This document shows, one piece after another, positions 50,000 to 60,881 of a stretch of 64,000 nucleotides of DNA. The stretch's first letter is position 1, and every line of letters starts with the position of its first letter. This stretch comes from Halichondria panicea. Lineage: Eukaryota; Porifera; Demospongiae; Suberitida; Halichondriidae. A program made the position numbers and the translations under genes. A model generated the notes under the pieces. The model worked only from the letters and a program-made list of their open reading frames with translations. It searched no databases and was not told the origin of the DNA. The stretch is from assembly GCF_963675165.1 (NCBI RefSeq), contig NC_087377.1, positions 14,442,198-14,506,197 on the forward strand. The letters are read 5' to 3'.

Positions 50000-51213
50000 C
50001 CACTGTACGAGTACGACTATATATACGTGGACCCCTAGTAACTCACAAGACAATTCCCTAAATAACTGCCATGTAGCAAACTGTAACATTATATTTGAGT
50101 GCATTGCGTTTTATGATAATAATAATAATTATTGGGTATAGTTCCGATCACGTTGATACAAGTTTTAGATTATGAATATGCCACATAAAATAATACTATA
50201 GAATAGCTAGAATTAACTAATTATACAGTACAGTAATTATTTGTCCGTTTTAAACACCCACATGCATCATTATACCCTCACCCTTGCCATACCTTCACTA
50301 CACAAACACGACAACACACACACCCTCACATGTCGACCCAAGAAAACGTGCATGTTGTTTTCTAAGGCATTAATGGCTTGCGAAAAGAAGGTCAAATACA
50401 TCATGGCCAGGAGAAATGTCACAACCCATCATTTCCCACTCTTTTGCACCGTTCCCTGCATGCATGAAAATATTGTATATTCACTTAATAATGAATATTG
50501 TTGTCTGCTAGTTAGTCAGAGTATGATTATATCAATATTCAGCCATCAGTCCCTCACAAAATAATGCACTGCAGACTTTTCAATTTTCTGGTGCAGGCCT
50601 TCATTGCACCATGTACATCACATGATGAACGTCTGTACCAGTCCTATATATATATACAGCTACACCAAAATTGATGGAAAAAGATCCAGCTGCAGCAATA
50701 CCGCTACCTATATCACTTTTTTGCTACTAGAGCGATATATATACACTAGTGTCTATATATAATTATGACCGTCCGAAGTCTGTCTGACAATTCATGGCCA
50801 ATAATTATTCTGGATTATCGTCAAACCTATTTTAGTAGCTGGTATCTCTGCTGCAGTTGGTTTTTGTTTTTTTATTCAACTTTGGTGTACAGCTGTAGAA
50901 CAAGCAGGCCTTCATTATGATGTACAAAAGTTGACTGTGCAGGTTATTTTGTGAGCGTCTGATTTTTAGAGACAGTCAATTATTGATAAGCTATACTCTA
51001 GCTTCATGCCGTAAAGGTTAAGCATCAGCATACACAAACCATTGGATTTGAATCGGACTTAATTAGTATAAAAAGGCACATTTGCAGCCGGTCCTATGTA
51101 TTATTCTCATCAGCTTAAAATTAAGGCTTTGAACAATTAAGTCTGTCCTTCAAGCTGTAAATAATTATACAGATTATATAGACCATGTCCCTATACGCGT
51201 ACCATTCCTTAAA
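50000..51213. other. Intergenic, no gene seen
   Basis: AT-rich DNA 3' of C2, with TATATA runs near 50646 and 50740 and short open frames without recognisable motifs. Confidence 0.5.
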
Positions 51214-51360
51214 CATGTGTTACCCATTAGATTCTATGCTGCTAAGATCACCTCTGCCCTCGGGTACCTATATATACACACATTCAATATCTATTGGAAT
51301 CTAAAGCTTGAAAACATCCTGCTGGACGCTAACAGTTTCATCACACTTTCGAGTACATGT
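51214..51360 (+). pseudogene. Relic of an AGC (SGK-like) protein kinase
   Basis: 'RFYAAKITSALGYLY' followed by 'WNLKLENILLDANSFITLS' corresponds to helix E and the catalytic loop of SGK/AKT-type kinases, where the family has an HRD/YRDLKPENILLD pattern. Here the catalytic Asp is replaced by Asn and the Pro by Leu, and neither flank continues the domain. A single processed-looking fragment, certainly not active. Confidence 0.6.
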
Positions 51361-51711
51361 ATATTATTTAAAATAACGTTAACAGTGAGCATAATCTTAC
51401 GTTTTGTTATTTCTCTATAATTATAGTGTCTGCCTGTCTGGGATCAATTCAAGAGCTCGCATTGAAGAAGATTGTTAATGAATTATAAACCATTAAATAA
51501 ATTTTAAAAGAGAATTTTGAGTATAAAACTTATGAGATGTGTATTGAACAAGCATTGTTACTATGTATGCAAGTGTGTTGTTCAAAATTGACAAAGCGTG
51601 AGGTACTATACAATAACTATTGATATAACTGGTTCATTGTTAACTTGGAGAGTTTGTGACACTGCATGCATGTGCTGATAATTATGTGTTAAGAGGTTTA
51701 CTTATGAGACT

Positions 51712-53210
51712 CTATTTACAATGTCCGAACAGTTCATTGTCAACGTAATCATACTCCACTCTCTTATCCAGGTCAGAAGTTTCTCTTGCCAAACCATACG
51801 AATGATTCGTTTCCATTTTCACCTTTGTAGCTCCACTACTTCTCACTTCACCATACGACAAGTTAGCTTTCAATCTCATTTCCTCATCTGGTCGTGAACG
51901 TTGCTTCTTTGACTCTACACAAGACTCGTTAGGAAATAACTTTCCACTCAACTTTGTAAAAACACCAGTTCCTTTTATTGGATCATCGGCCTCACAATAG
52001 GAGTGAGTCAGGTCTTCATTTTGCTGTTGTGTTTCTTGATTCGAATAGACAACCTCCTGATCAATTTCCCTTGACTCTTGTATTCGTATTTCCGGTGCAG
52101 TCTCTCTCGGTTGCACTTCAGTCTCCGTTTTTGTTTTCAATTTTAATTTTTTCAGCAGAATATAGTATACACCAACTCCCATGACGAAACCGAGTACAGA
52201 AGAGAATATGAATACAACAATTGTAGTTGCTACGGTCACTCCGATAGATACAACTCCATTGGAACTGCTGTCTGTCACTGAAAGTACAACTGATGTTAAA
52301 GGCTCATGCATTAATAGAACTCACCAATAAAAACATTTTCTGTGACAGGATCACTAGCTTCTCCCCACGTCGTTAATGGCTTGGAGCTCCAACACGTAGT
52401 TACCATCTCCGGAGTGAGGGACAGTGAATGTGACCCTGCACACCATTGTACAGTCACCACCACTAGTTGTTAAGATTTGACGATCATCACTCCCAGTTAA
52501 GGTGATCTCATAGCGGATTTGCTGTCCATAATGAGGGCATACCGAAACCTACAAGGAAATATATGAATGTGTATAGTGCCCTGGCCAGTGACTCAGTGCT
52601 ATAATGAAATGCATGCATAGTAAAATCAATAGCTTACTGGTGGTTCCCATGAAATTAGTAGCAGAATATAAGCAGAAAAGTCAACAGATGTTTGAATATT
52701 GAATTGTTGAGGGTCTTTTGGTTGTGACTGTTGTCTTATCTGAATATCAATAGGGATCATCTGGTAGTTTGCTGGATCTCCGCATCTGATTTCATTAATG
52801 TGCTGATCCACAATCGGTGAGATGTCGAGAGTAAGAGTGGAAGAAAAGTTTCCGTAAATTGGGTTAGCTCCATTTTGTGAAACTGCTCTCAACGCAACAG
52901 AAATGAAGGCTGAATTCAATTCAATTTGAGTGGAGGTCACGCTGTCAGGGTAAAATGAATGAATTTCTTTGTTAGTGACATTGTAACTCCAACGCAAAGT
53001 AGTGAGCTGCACTCCTTCACAGAACAGTCTGACAGTTCCAGGACAGTGCTCACCAATTAGACTTGCTCCTCCCTCAACAGTCAGAGAAACACCTGCAACA
53101 TGATTGCATGTAGCTGATCACAATAAACAAGGGATCTTACTCATTGCTCTGCTTTTTCCAACAGTGAAGGACAATAAAACAATATGCATTAACAACTGAA
53201 GTACTCCCAT
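51712..53210 (-). pseudogene. Receptor D1: Ig-FN3-TM with long tyrosine tail, one extra base
   Basis: Exons: 53141-53210 (signal peptide MGVLQLLMHIVLLSFTVG), 52638-53092 (Ig-like: 'SLTVEGGASLIGEHCPGTV', 'LRWSYN', 'IRCGD'), 52325-52548 (FN3) and 51712-52277 (helix 'VATTIVVFIFSSVLGFVMGVG', KKLKLK, tail of about 150 residues). There is no CCP exon. The FN3 exon has one base too many, most likely in the C run at 52363-52366; with three bases the frame reads to the splice site. Tail tyrosines: 'VVYSNQ' (Grb2-type YxN), 'HSYCEAD', 'LSYGEV', 'HSYGLA' and 'EYDYVDN'. 'RLKANLSYGEV' and 'KMETNHSYG' repeat the motif found in the A and C tails. A single homopolymer lesion leaves open a sequencing error. 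Confidence 0.78.
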
Positions 53211-53504
53211 CTTACTTGAGGTAGACTATACTTAACTTGCTAACTGGATGTTCCAAAATTCATGAGAGTTTCCCAAAAACATGTGATTCAATTCACAGGT
53301 GCATGCAGTTTATTTTAATTCATGCACCTATCAATTACTGATGTGAGTTATATTTATGAGTGAATAGCTGAAGAAATAACAGTTGCACAAACTTCAATTG
53401 CTTTCTACACGGTTATGATGAATTATATATAAAGTATACACACTAGTAAGCAACAACACACAGCATGTCCTTGATTTGTATTTATAAGTTAACACTGCAT
53501 GGTC

Positions 53505-53610
53505 CATAAGCTTGGTTAGAGTTCATTTCAATTATTTCTTTGGGTGACACCTCCTCATAAACAGGAACAGCTGGTACAGTGGGTCCTTGTCCTTCAGCTG
53601 CCTAATTCTA
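53505..53610 (-). pseudogene. Relic of an A-type tail exon
   Basis: GTCCATAAGCTTGGTTAGAG and CACCTCCTCATAAACAGGAA match the A-type tail; the frame reads PVYEEVSPKE...NQAYG before decay. No helix-coding part remains. Confidence 0.65.
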
Positions 53611-53754
53611 TGAAAGTATAAGTTTTCTATTCAAACTGTCTCTTGCTATTATTATTCTTATTTAATAATTATGATGACAATTCTCGTAACAATAATATAC
53701 ATATATTTAGTTTCAGTGTATGAACTGTTTGTAAATACTACTGTCTTAGAAAGC

Positions 53755-54077
53755 GAAGTCTAACATGTGTATAACATGTGTATAACATGTGTATAACACT
53801 GTGTATAACATGTGTATAACGTGGTATAATTATGCATGTTATGCACATTATACTGGTATTGAAAGAATACTGACTATCAAAACAATGACATCATAACTGA
53901 AATAGTAAGACAATGCACGAAACTGATTCACATTATACTTATTTATACTAGATTATGGTGGTAATTTGTGACTTTATACATCAGGTTTTACATGGTTCTA
54001 TACACATTATACACATGTTATATTGCACTCTATGCAATATAACATGTGTATAATGTGTATAGAACCATGTAAAACCT
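53755..54077. repeat. ATAACATGTGT tandem units and a 45-bp perfect hairpin
   Basis: About five ATAACATGTGT units (53762-53820) precede a perfect inverted repeat, 53983-54027 against 54033-54077, with a 5-bp loop. The arms contain TATACACATTATACACATG, so the two structures are related in sequence. Confidence 0.8.
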
Positions 54078-54429
54078 CTGTGTGTATAACATCCTAAAGT
54101 ATAAATGGTATAAATAGCCAATCCTGCACTGTATCACATGTAAAGCCAGCCTCTCATAGCAAAGTTTTCTATTGGGGTATCTCTGGCTATTGAAAGTTAG
54201 TGACAATTCTCATAAATGATGGCAACAATTAGTTTCAGTGTACGGAAAGTTTGTGACAATTCTTGTTAATGGCAACAATTAGTTTCAGTGTATGTGATTG
54301 CACTGTGATTCAGATAATGGTCAATTCAGCTCAAATCAGTGGATGGAATACTATCTGACTCGTCAAATGTACCACAATAATAATAATTGGCTGGAATATT
54401 AGATGAACACTGTAACACAGTCATGTTTT

Positions 54430-55953
54430 TCATACTCCTAATGGTCCATACGCCTGGTTAGTGTTCAGTTCAATCTCCTCTTTAGGTAACACCTCTTCAT
54501 AAACAGGACCAGCTGATGCAATGGGTCCTACGTTAGCTTGTCCTTCAGCTGCCGGGGAAAACACTGCCTTCTTACGAGAGGAAAGGTGCATCACTAAGAG
54601 TCCAGAGAGGAATCCAAGGAGTGTTGCCATTAAGAACGTTATTCCTGTGCTCATTCCTGTAATCTCAGCAATTGATAACGAGTGGCCATCTTTCTCTGAT
54701 ACACAAGACGTATTGATATGAACTGATTCGTTAGTAATGGGTGCTGTACATTGAGGACAAAATTATAATGATTCAGAAGCTATCTTGTGTAAGACACCTT
54801 CGCAATGCAGGTCAGCAAGATTAGGCACCCACTCTCCTCTTCCTAAAACTTGAACACAAGTTGCTGTTCTTGGGTGACTGGGAAGTAGACTATCGTCACA
54901 CTGGAGCACAATCTTTGACCCCTCCGTTAAACCAGATTCAGCAGATAAAATTCCAAGGCTCTCGTTGATAGGAGTAGAAGGAGTATCACACACGATAGCA
55001 CCAGCTTGGGGATAAATGTATGGGGACCTAATTAAATATGGGTTATAATTATAAAGTAGATCTAATACCTGGTATGACGCCACTGTATGTAGTGATATTA
55101 CTAGTCCCTATGCTGTTTCTAGCTTGAAGGGTGGCAACATAGATCCTGTTATTTCCAGTCACCAATACTTCAAAGGGGACAAAGCAAGTTGGTGTACATA
55201 CACTACTGCTCACACTTTTGCTATAGCTTGTATTTTCATAGAGAAGGGAAAGATTGTAAAGGATCTCCTCCTGATATTGAGAACATTCAGCCTGCAAAGC
55301 AAATATGATGCAGTTGACTTGCGACAAAACCAATGCATTACAAACTTACGTATTGTTTCCAAGTGACAGCCAGTATAACTATAGAGAGGATAGATGACGT
55401 ATTGATTCTTACACTGAAGTTACAGACATCGGGCAGTGTTTTTGTTACTATTGAGATGTTCACCGAAGTGTCATTGTTGTTTACTGCATCACCACAGCTG
55501 ATTCTGTGTATTTCAGTGGCCATTTGAGAAAGTTCTAAAATAAGAATTGATGAGAAATTTGCAAAAACTTTGGAACTGTGCTGTGATACTTGAACAAGTT
55601 CGACAGATGCAGAGCCCAATGATGAATTGTTAAAGACTTTTTTGGTACCATTCACACTATCCGTCACAAACTTCTCAGAAGAATACATGCTATCATTGTA
55701 GTACAACCTCCACTGTAGCAGTGTGAGGTCCACTCCCTCACAGAACAGCCTGACAGTCCCAGGACAGTGTTCACCAACCAGACTCTCTCCTCCTTCAACA
55801 GTCAGAGAGACACTTGTAAACGCTAGCCCTATATAATCATTTTGTCAGCTTATGTTCATAGCTAATATAACAGTATACAACAGTAGTCTTACCAGTAAAT
55901 GTCGAGAGCATTAGAAGAAGAACAAAGTAAATTCTCAAATGTACAGTGCCCAT
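54430..55953 (-). CDS. Receptor A6: Ig-FN3-CCP-TM with ITAM-like tail
   Basis: Five in-phase exons, 427 residues: 55893-55953 (signal peptide MGTVHLRIYFVLLLML), 55350-55828 (Ig-like: 'VRLFCDG', 'LQWRLYYN', 'RISCGD', into the first FN3 strands), 55069-55291 (rest of FN3, 'YVATLQARNSIGTSN'), 54798-55004 (CCP, four Cys, 'GEWVPN') and 54430-54743 (stalk, helix 'ITFLMATLLGFLSGLLVMHL', tail with YEEV and YGPL). Unlike A5 and A7, signal peptide and Ig domain sit on separate exons. Domain-boundary junctions are phase 1; the one inside FN3 is phase 0. It is the intact partner of A2 and shows the empty site of the LTR that broke A2. Confidence 0.87.
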
Positions 55954-56784
55954 TAATTATTCTTTTCTATACAATCTGGGTAAATTAATGTTAGTAAATT
56001 GCATGCAGTTTTTTAGCAACAAAGATTCATTCAGATTCAAATCAGGTGATTTGTCATATAGGCTATAATTATAAACTATATATGCCACACTTTTTACCTG
56101 CAGTTACGAGAGTACTTTGAGGCTGTCGAAAACAAAGATCCCCTTCACATTCCAATCGATATTTGCAAAAGGGAAGAGGTTCACAAGGTATTGGATATGG
56201 CTGAGTTTGGTTATACAAATTTAATGAGGAAAAGGGACCAAAATTAAGAGGGTAAAAGCTTGTTGCAGATGTCTTCATCATCATCGAGGGTATAATGTGA
56301 CATGTGCAATGCATGTGCTATAGCAAAACTGCTTTTTGCCTTAACTAACTGCATATATACAGTCATAACAATGTCCATAGAAAAATCTGCGGCGGTGGTG
56401 TGATTCAACGGGTAGATCTCTTTCGAAAGCAGTTTAGCCTTTATATACTCTTAATTCATGGCTGTTCACCGTATACAGTTACGTCCGTTGGTTCTTCACG
56501 CTGTGTGATCTCCTTACTGTATCATGTTTACTATCAATTGAAGTTTTTCTGGAATTCTTGTTCTTTAATGATCTCCACAGTTATCATCATGCATGTTCCT
56601 GTAGCTGTGATAACTCCGAGAACAGAAGAGAAGTTACCAAATTGCTGATCTGCCAAGCTTCGTGATACATGTGTTAGGTGGATAAATTGGAAAGGGGACT
56701 CAAGGCTCAGATGCATAGGACAGTGTTATTTGGTTCAAATGAATGGATCACATTGATTGCCATCTCCATTGTATATGACTTGTC

Positions 56785-56895
56785 AAAATGGTGAGGTCCT
56801 CTCCGTCACAGAACAGTCTGATAGTTCCAGGACATGCAGTGTTCACCAACCAGACTCACTCCTCCCTCAACACTCGACAGCCATGCAGAGAGACA
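56785..56895 (-). pseudogene. Relic of an Ig-exon start
   Basis: Duplicate of 23945-24060, carrying the same TGCA insertions (56835-56838, 56884-56887). Confidence 0.6.
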
Positions 56896-57263
56896 CTATT
56901 ATATACTCATACTCAACGTGGCATACCTGTCAAATGGTCAGGATATTGTATACCGTGTAGGAGAAGTGTTCTAGTGGATAATTTTCGTTGGTGAAAACCC
57001 ATTTAAATATTTCGTAATATTCCTACAGCTTGGATTAGAGACGTTGAATCTATTTGTGTTCATAGCTTTAACTTTCGTACGATGCTCTTCATTCGAATAT
57101 TTATATCATACGAAAATAACCTGCTAATACGGTATATAATCCGGAATGAATGTACCTAAGCACAATGCTTGAACGTAGAATAAGAAAGCTATAATGAGGA
57201 ATTGTACGGAAAAAGTATTAATTAGCAGCTCACACATACATTATAATTATTCTAGTGACCTGT

Positions 57264-57315
57264 TAGCCTTGAATCCACGCCGATTAAAATTGTAATCGGC
57301 GTGGATTCGAGGCTA
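57264..57315. mobile_element. TAGCCTCGA-family MITE, 52 bp
   Basis: TAGCCTTGAATCCACGCCG and its near-complement surround a 6-bp loop. GTGACCTGT is duplicated on both sides (57255-57263, 57316-57324). The paired block at about 24430 shows the empty site (CTAGTGACTTGTTATAAT). Confidence 0.85.
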
Positions 57316-57505
57316 GTGACCTGTTATAATTATACACCTCCATAAGATGAACTTTCTGATTACCATAAACTCAAGACACCACAATTATAATAAGGTGATG
57401 CTCAGTTATACTTCTCATTCTGTAATTTATGCACATGCATGAATATGTAAAACGTTAACTATAACCATAATAATGGCTGGAATGTTACATGGACACTAAC
57501 ACCGT

Positions 57506-59956
57506 CTATACTGGTCCATACGCTTGGTTAATGTTGAGTTCAATCTCCTCTTTGGGTGACACCTCCTCATAAATAGGACCAGCTGGTACAGTGGATCCTA
57601 CGTTAATAGCTTGTCCATCAGCTGCCGGGGAGAACACTGCCTTCTTCCGCATGAACCAGTATGTCAAGAGAGCACCACAAGCACAACCAGAAACCATTGC
57701 CACAATAAATGTTACAATGGTGGAAATCACAGCAACTTCATTGATGGTCAGAGAAACTTCCTTGGAATCTGTAAAATAATGTCAAAACATTGTCAAACAT
57801 GTAGACTAAGATCACACCTCATTACAGTCAATATACCGTATACTAGAATGTTTTGCGAGAATCAAATAAGCGAAATTTGCAAGGGTTGATCAAAACGCAA
57901 TAGTTAAATCGCAAATTAAGGGTCAATTTTCTGCTGATTTGGCTCATTCGCAAAGGTTTTTCACCCGCAAAGTATTCTAGCAATTCATATGTACTAACCC
58001 TAACCCTTATACATGCACACAGATCTTATAAGTACGAGTTAATTGCTCCCTGCATGAAAACAAACAGCAAGCAATGTACATAAGTATCATTATCCTATAG
58101 ATGTAAACTGCAATGATAAACAAGGGCATTTAGCTAAATCAACTGTTGTGTAAACAGTATAGGGCTCAATGAATGGTTCATACTCTATAAGTGCTGTTTT
58201 TGGTGATTTAAAATCCAGCACATATAATTTAGCAGGCTTTTAGGGAATCCTAGAGCCCCATGCATGCATGTTAGGCCATGTAACAGCAGCTAGTAATACC
58301 GTGCTTGTTCTAAATCATTAAAGCACTGTTTCTAACTATAATTATACAAATAATTAGTGCTGTAACTATAGCACCGAGTGTCGATTGTATCCATACTCTT
58401 GAATTCGTTATAAAACAATGCTATGCAGTGACTGACTTGGAATATTTACCTTGTCGTAAACACTTTAGGACTTCAAGGTCGAGACTCCACCGGTACGTAC
58501 TATTACAGGCAAAGATATTCTGTCCAATGAGCTTGTATCCTTCTTCACACCAAAACCTGATAGTTAAATATTCACCAGTGCTTGTGTAGGAATATTTGAG
58601 TAACGAGCTGTTGGTTAGCCTTTTTGGAAGAACACTGCATTTCTCTGCATATACAAGTATATAGCATACATGTTATTTTAAAAAACACTATACTATGTAT
58701 ATATAATGGAGGGGAGAGTGATCCAACCCACAAAACCAGTATTATATACAGGAGGATAATTTCAAAGACTATTTTCCTATTATTTTTTGGAGGATTATGT
58801 GCAGCATTTTATTTTGTGTTGGCCACTCAGCATGTCTTCAATTTTATTACTGTTATGTAGTTAATACTACCTTCTTCACAAAGTAGGTCAGCAGGATTTG
58901 GCACCCACTCTCCTCTTCCTGAAACTTTAACACAAGTTGCTGTTCTTGGGTGACTGGGAAGTAGACCATTGTCACACTGGAGCACTATTTCTGACCCCTC
59001 CGCGAAATCAGACTCAGTCGATAAAATTCTAAGACTCCCGTTGATAAGAGTAGAAGGATCACACACAATAGATTCTGAACCAGTTTGAGGGGAAAACGAG
59101 GACCCATGCAATTAAATATAATTATAATTTAATAATTATAAATTTTTTTTATACCTGGTATGATGCCACTGTATGTAGTGATATTACTTGTCCCTATGTT
59201 GTTTTTAGCTTGAAGGGCGACAACATAGATCCCAGTTTCCAAAACTTCAAAGGATACAGAGCAAGTTGGTGTGCACACTCTACTGTTTACAATTTTATTG
59301 TCATTTGTACCATCAAAGAGAATTAGGGAAACATTGTAAAGGATCTCCTCTTGGTATTGTGAACATTCAGCCTACAAAGTATTAAAATGCAGTTGACTTG
59401 CGGCATATTTTTATGAACTTACGTATTGATTCCAAGTGACTGTCAGTATAGAAGTATTGATGCTCACACTGAAATTATAGACATTGGGTACTGTCTCTTC
59501 TACTATTGAGATGTTCACTAAGGTTTCATTGAATTTTTGTGCATCACCACATCTGATCTTGAAAACCTTCTGTATCCCAATGGCTATTTGAGAAATGTCT
59601 AAAGAAAGAACTGATGAGAAATTTGCAAAGATTCTCAAAATTTTGTCCTGGGACAACTCAACAAGTTCGACAGATGCAGAGACCAATGTTGAGTCATTAA
59701 AGACTTTTGTGGTCTCATTCACACTATCAGTATCGAAGCGTTTGAGCAAATACATGTTGTCATCATGGTAGAACTTCCATTCTAACAGTGTGAGGTCCAC
59801 TCCTTCACAGAACAGTCTGACAGTTCCAGGACAGTGTTCACCAACCAGACTCACTCCTCCCTCAACAGTCAGAGACACTGATGATGAGTACACCTCTTCA
59901 CTTATCATTGAAAATAAGATGATTAGTACTGCACTTGGCCTGCACACTGTCATCAT
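57506..59956 (-). CDS. Receptor A7: Ig-FN3-CCP-CCP-TM with ITAM-like tail
   Basis: Five in-phase exons, about 470 residues: 59423-59956 (signal peptide MMTVCRPSAVLIILFSMIS, Ig-like: 'VRLFCEG', 'LEWKFY', 'KIRCGD'), 59155-59371 (FN3 remainder), 58871-59074 (CCP1, 'GEWVPN'), 58450-58644 (CCP2: 'KCSVLP', 'FWCEEGY', 'FACNST', 'LKCL') and 57506-57768 (helix 'ISTIVTFIVAMVSGCACGALLTYW', RKK, tail with YEEV and YGPV). The usual CCP1 acceptor CCCCAAG is mutated to CCTCAAA; a CAG 9 bp further in keeps frame. A piggyBac-like insert begins 6 bp upstream of the first ATG, so transcription control has probably changed. It is the intact partner of A3. Confidence 0.86.
57843..57980. mobile_element. MITE with AGAATnnTTTGCG ends
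   Basis: CTAGAATGTTTTGCGAGA and (complement) CTAGAATACTTTGCGGGT frame 138 bp in the last intron of A7. Counterpart of 24959-25132. Confidence 0.6.
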
Positions 59957-59962
59957 GTTTAA

Positions 59963-60881
59963 CTCTTTCCTTGGCAATCTGTTGTAGAAATTACAACAAC
60001 GGTAACGAATCGTTATGATGAATTAGATGAAGTTGTATGTGAGCTCCTCCCTGACAAACAAACTGTAGTCTAGGTAACGGCCTTATCAGTCAAGTAGGCT
60101 AAAAATCTGTGTCCTTTGATGTAAGCTTTAATGTCTCTTTGTGCATATGTAGTTAAAAAAAAAAAAAGGAACCTTTGACTAGCTAGGAAGAGTAGCAGTA
60201 GTAGTAGCAGTGCAAGCAGGACTAGACTAGATTAAAAAGTTGGTGGAACGAATAACTAACCGTTTGGACGTCACCTGGCTGCCAGACTTTCATCTCGACT
60301 CTTCCCCCTGAGTAGCTGGCCTTTCTCTAAGCCACAAAAAACTGAGCAAGAAGCTGAAGAAGCAGCTAGACAGAGACATGTACCTAGCCTTGAGAATTGG
60401 GAGGCGTGGCTCAACTAGTTAGCCCAGCCCAGAGGAATTGTTACCGTGGGTACTGAACAACCGTAGAAGTACAGCTACCCCTGGCTTTACTGAATTAACT
60501 AGCTGTGTCTGCTGTCTAGTTGGACCAGATTTAGCTAGATAATGGGGTAGAGAATAGTTGAGCGGTGCTGTGTGTAGCTTGAACTGTACTGGCTGGCAAG
60601 AATCTAGTAAGCACCCTATGCACTGATAACTCGTCAGAATGGAGGGTATGTTCTAGGGATCTGGACAGCTGTACATCCAAAGGAGCCAGGGAGTGCCAAT
60701 CACCTTCTCCCAGTCTCTGACACGCTAAACAAAAAGAACTAGAACTGGGAGTCCCAGCTAGAATTGCTAGCCGGATCTAGACTAATAGAATGACATGGAG
60801 GCGTGGTGAGGCCGGATCCACACTAATTGATCGACCTAAAGACGCTCCTGTTCCAGATTTTCACGAATGGCAAGGAAAGGG
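59963..60881. mobile_element. piggyBac-like non-autonomous element, 919 bp
   Basis: Ends are CTCTTTCCTTGGCA and, in reverse complement, CCCTTTCCTTGCCA, each directly against TTAA (59959-59962, 60882-60885). TTAA plus CCCT-like ends are the piggyBac pattern. The flanks rejoin to match the A3 upstream region (about 27080-27110). No open frame with transposase motifs was seen. Confidence 0.78.
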
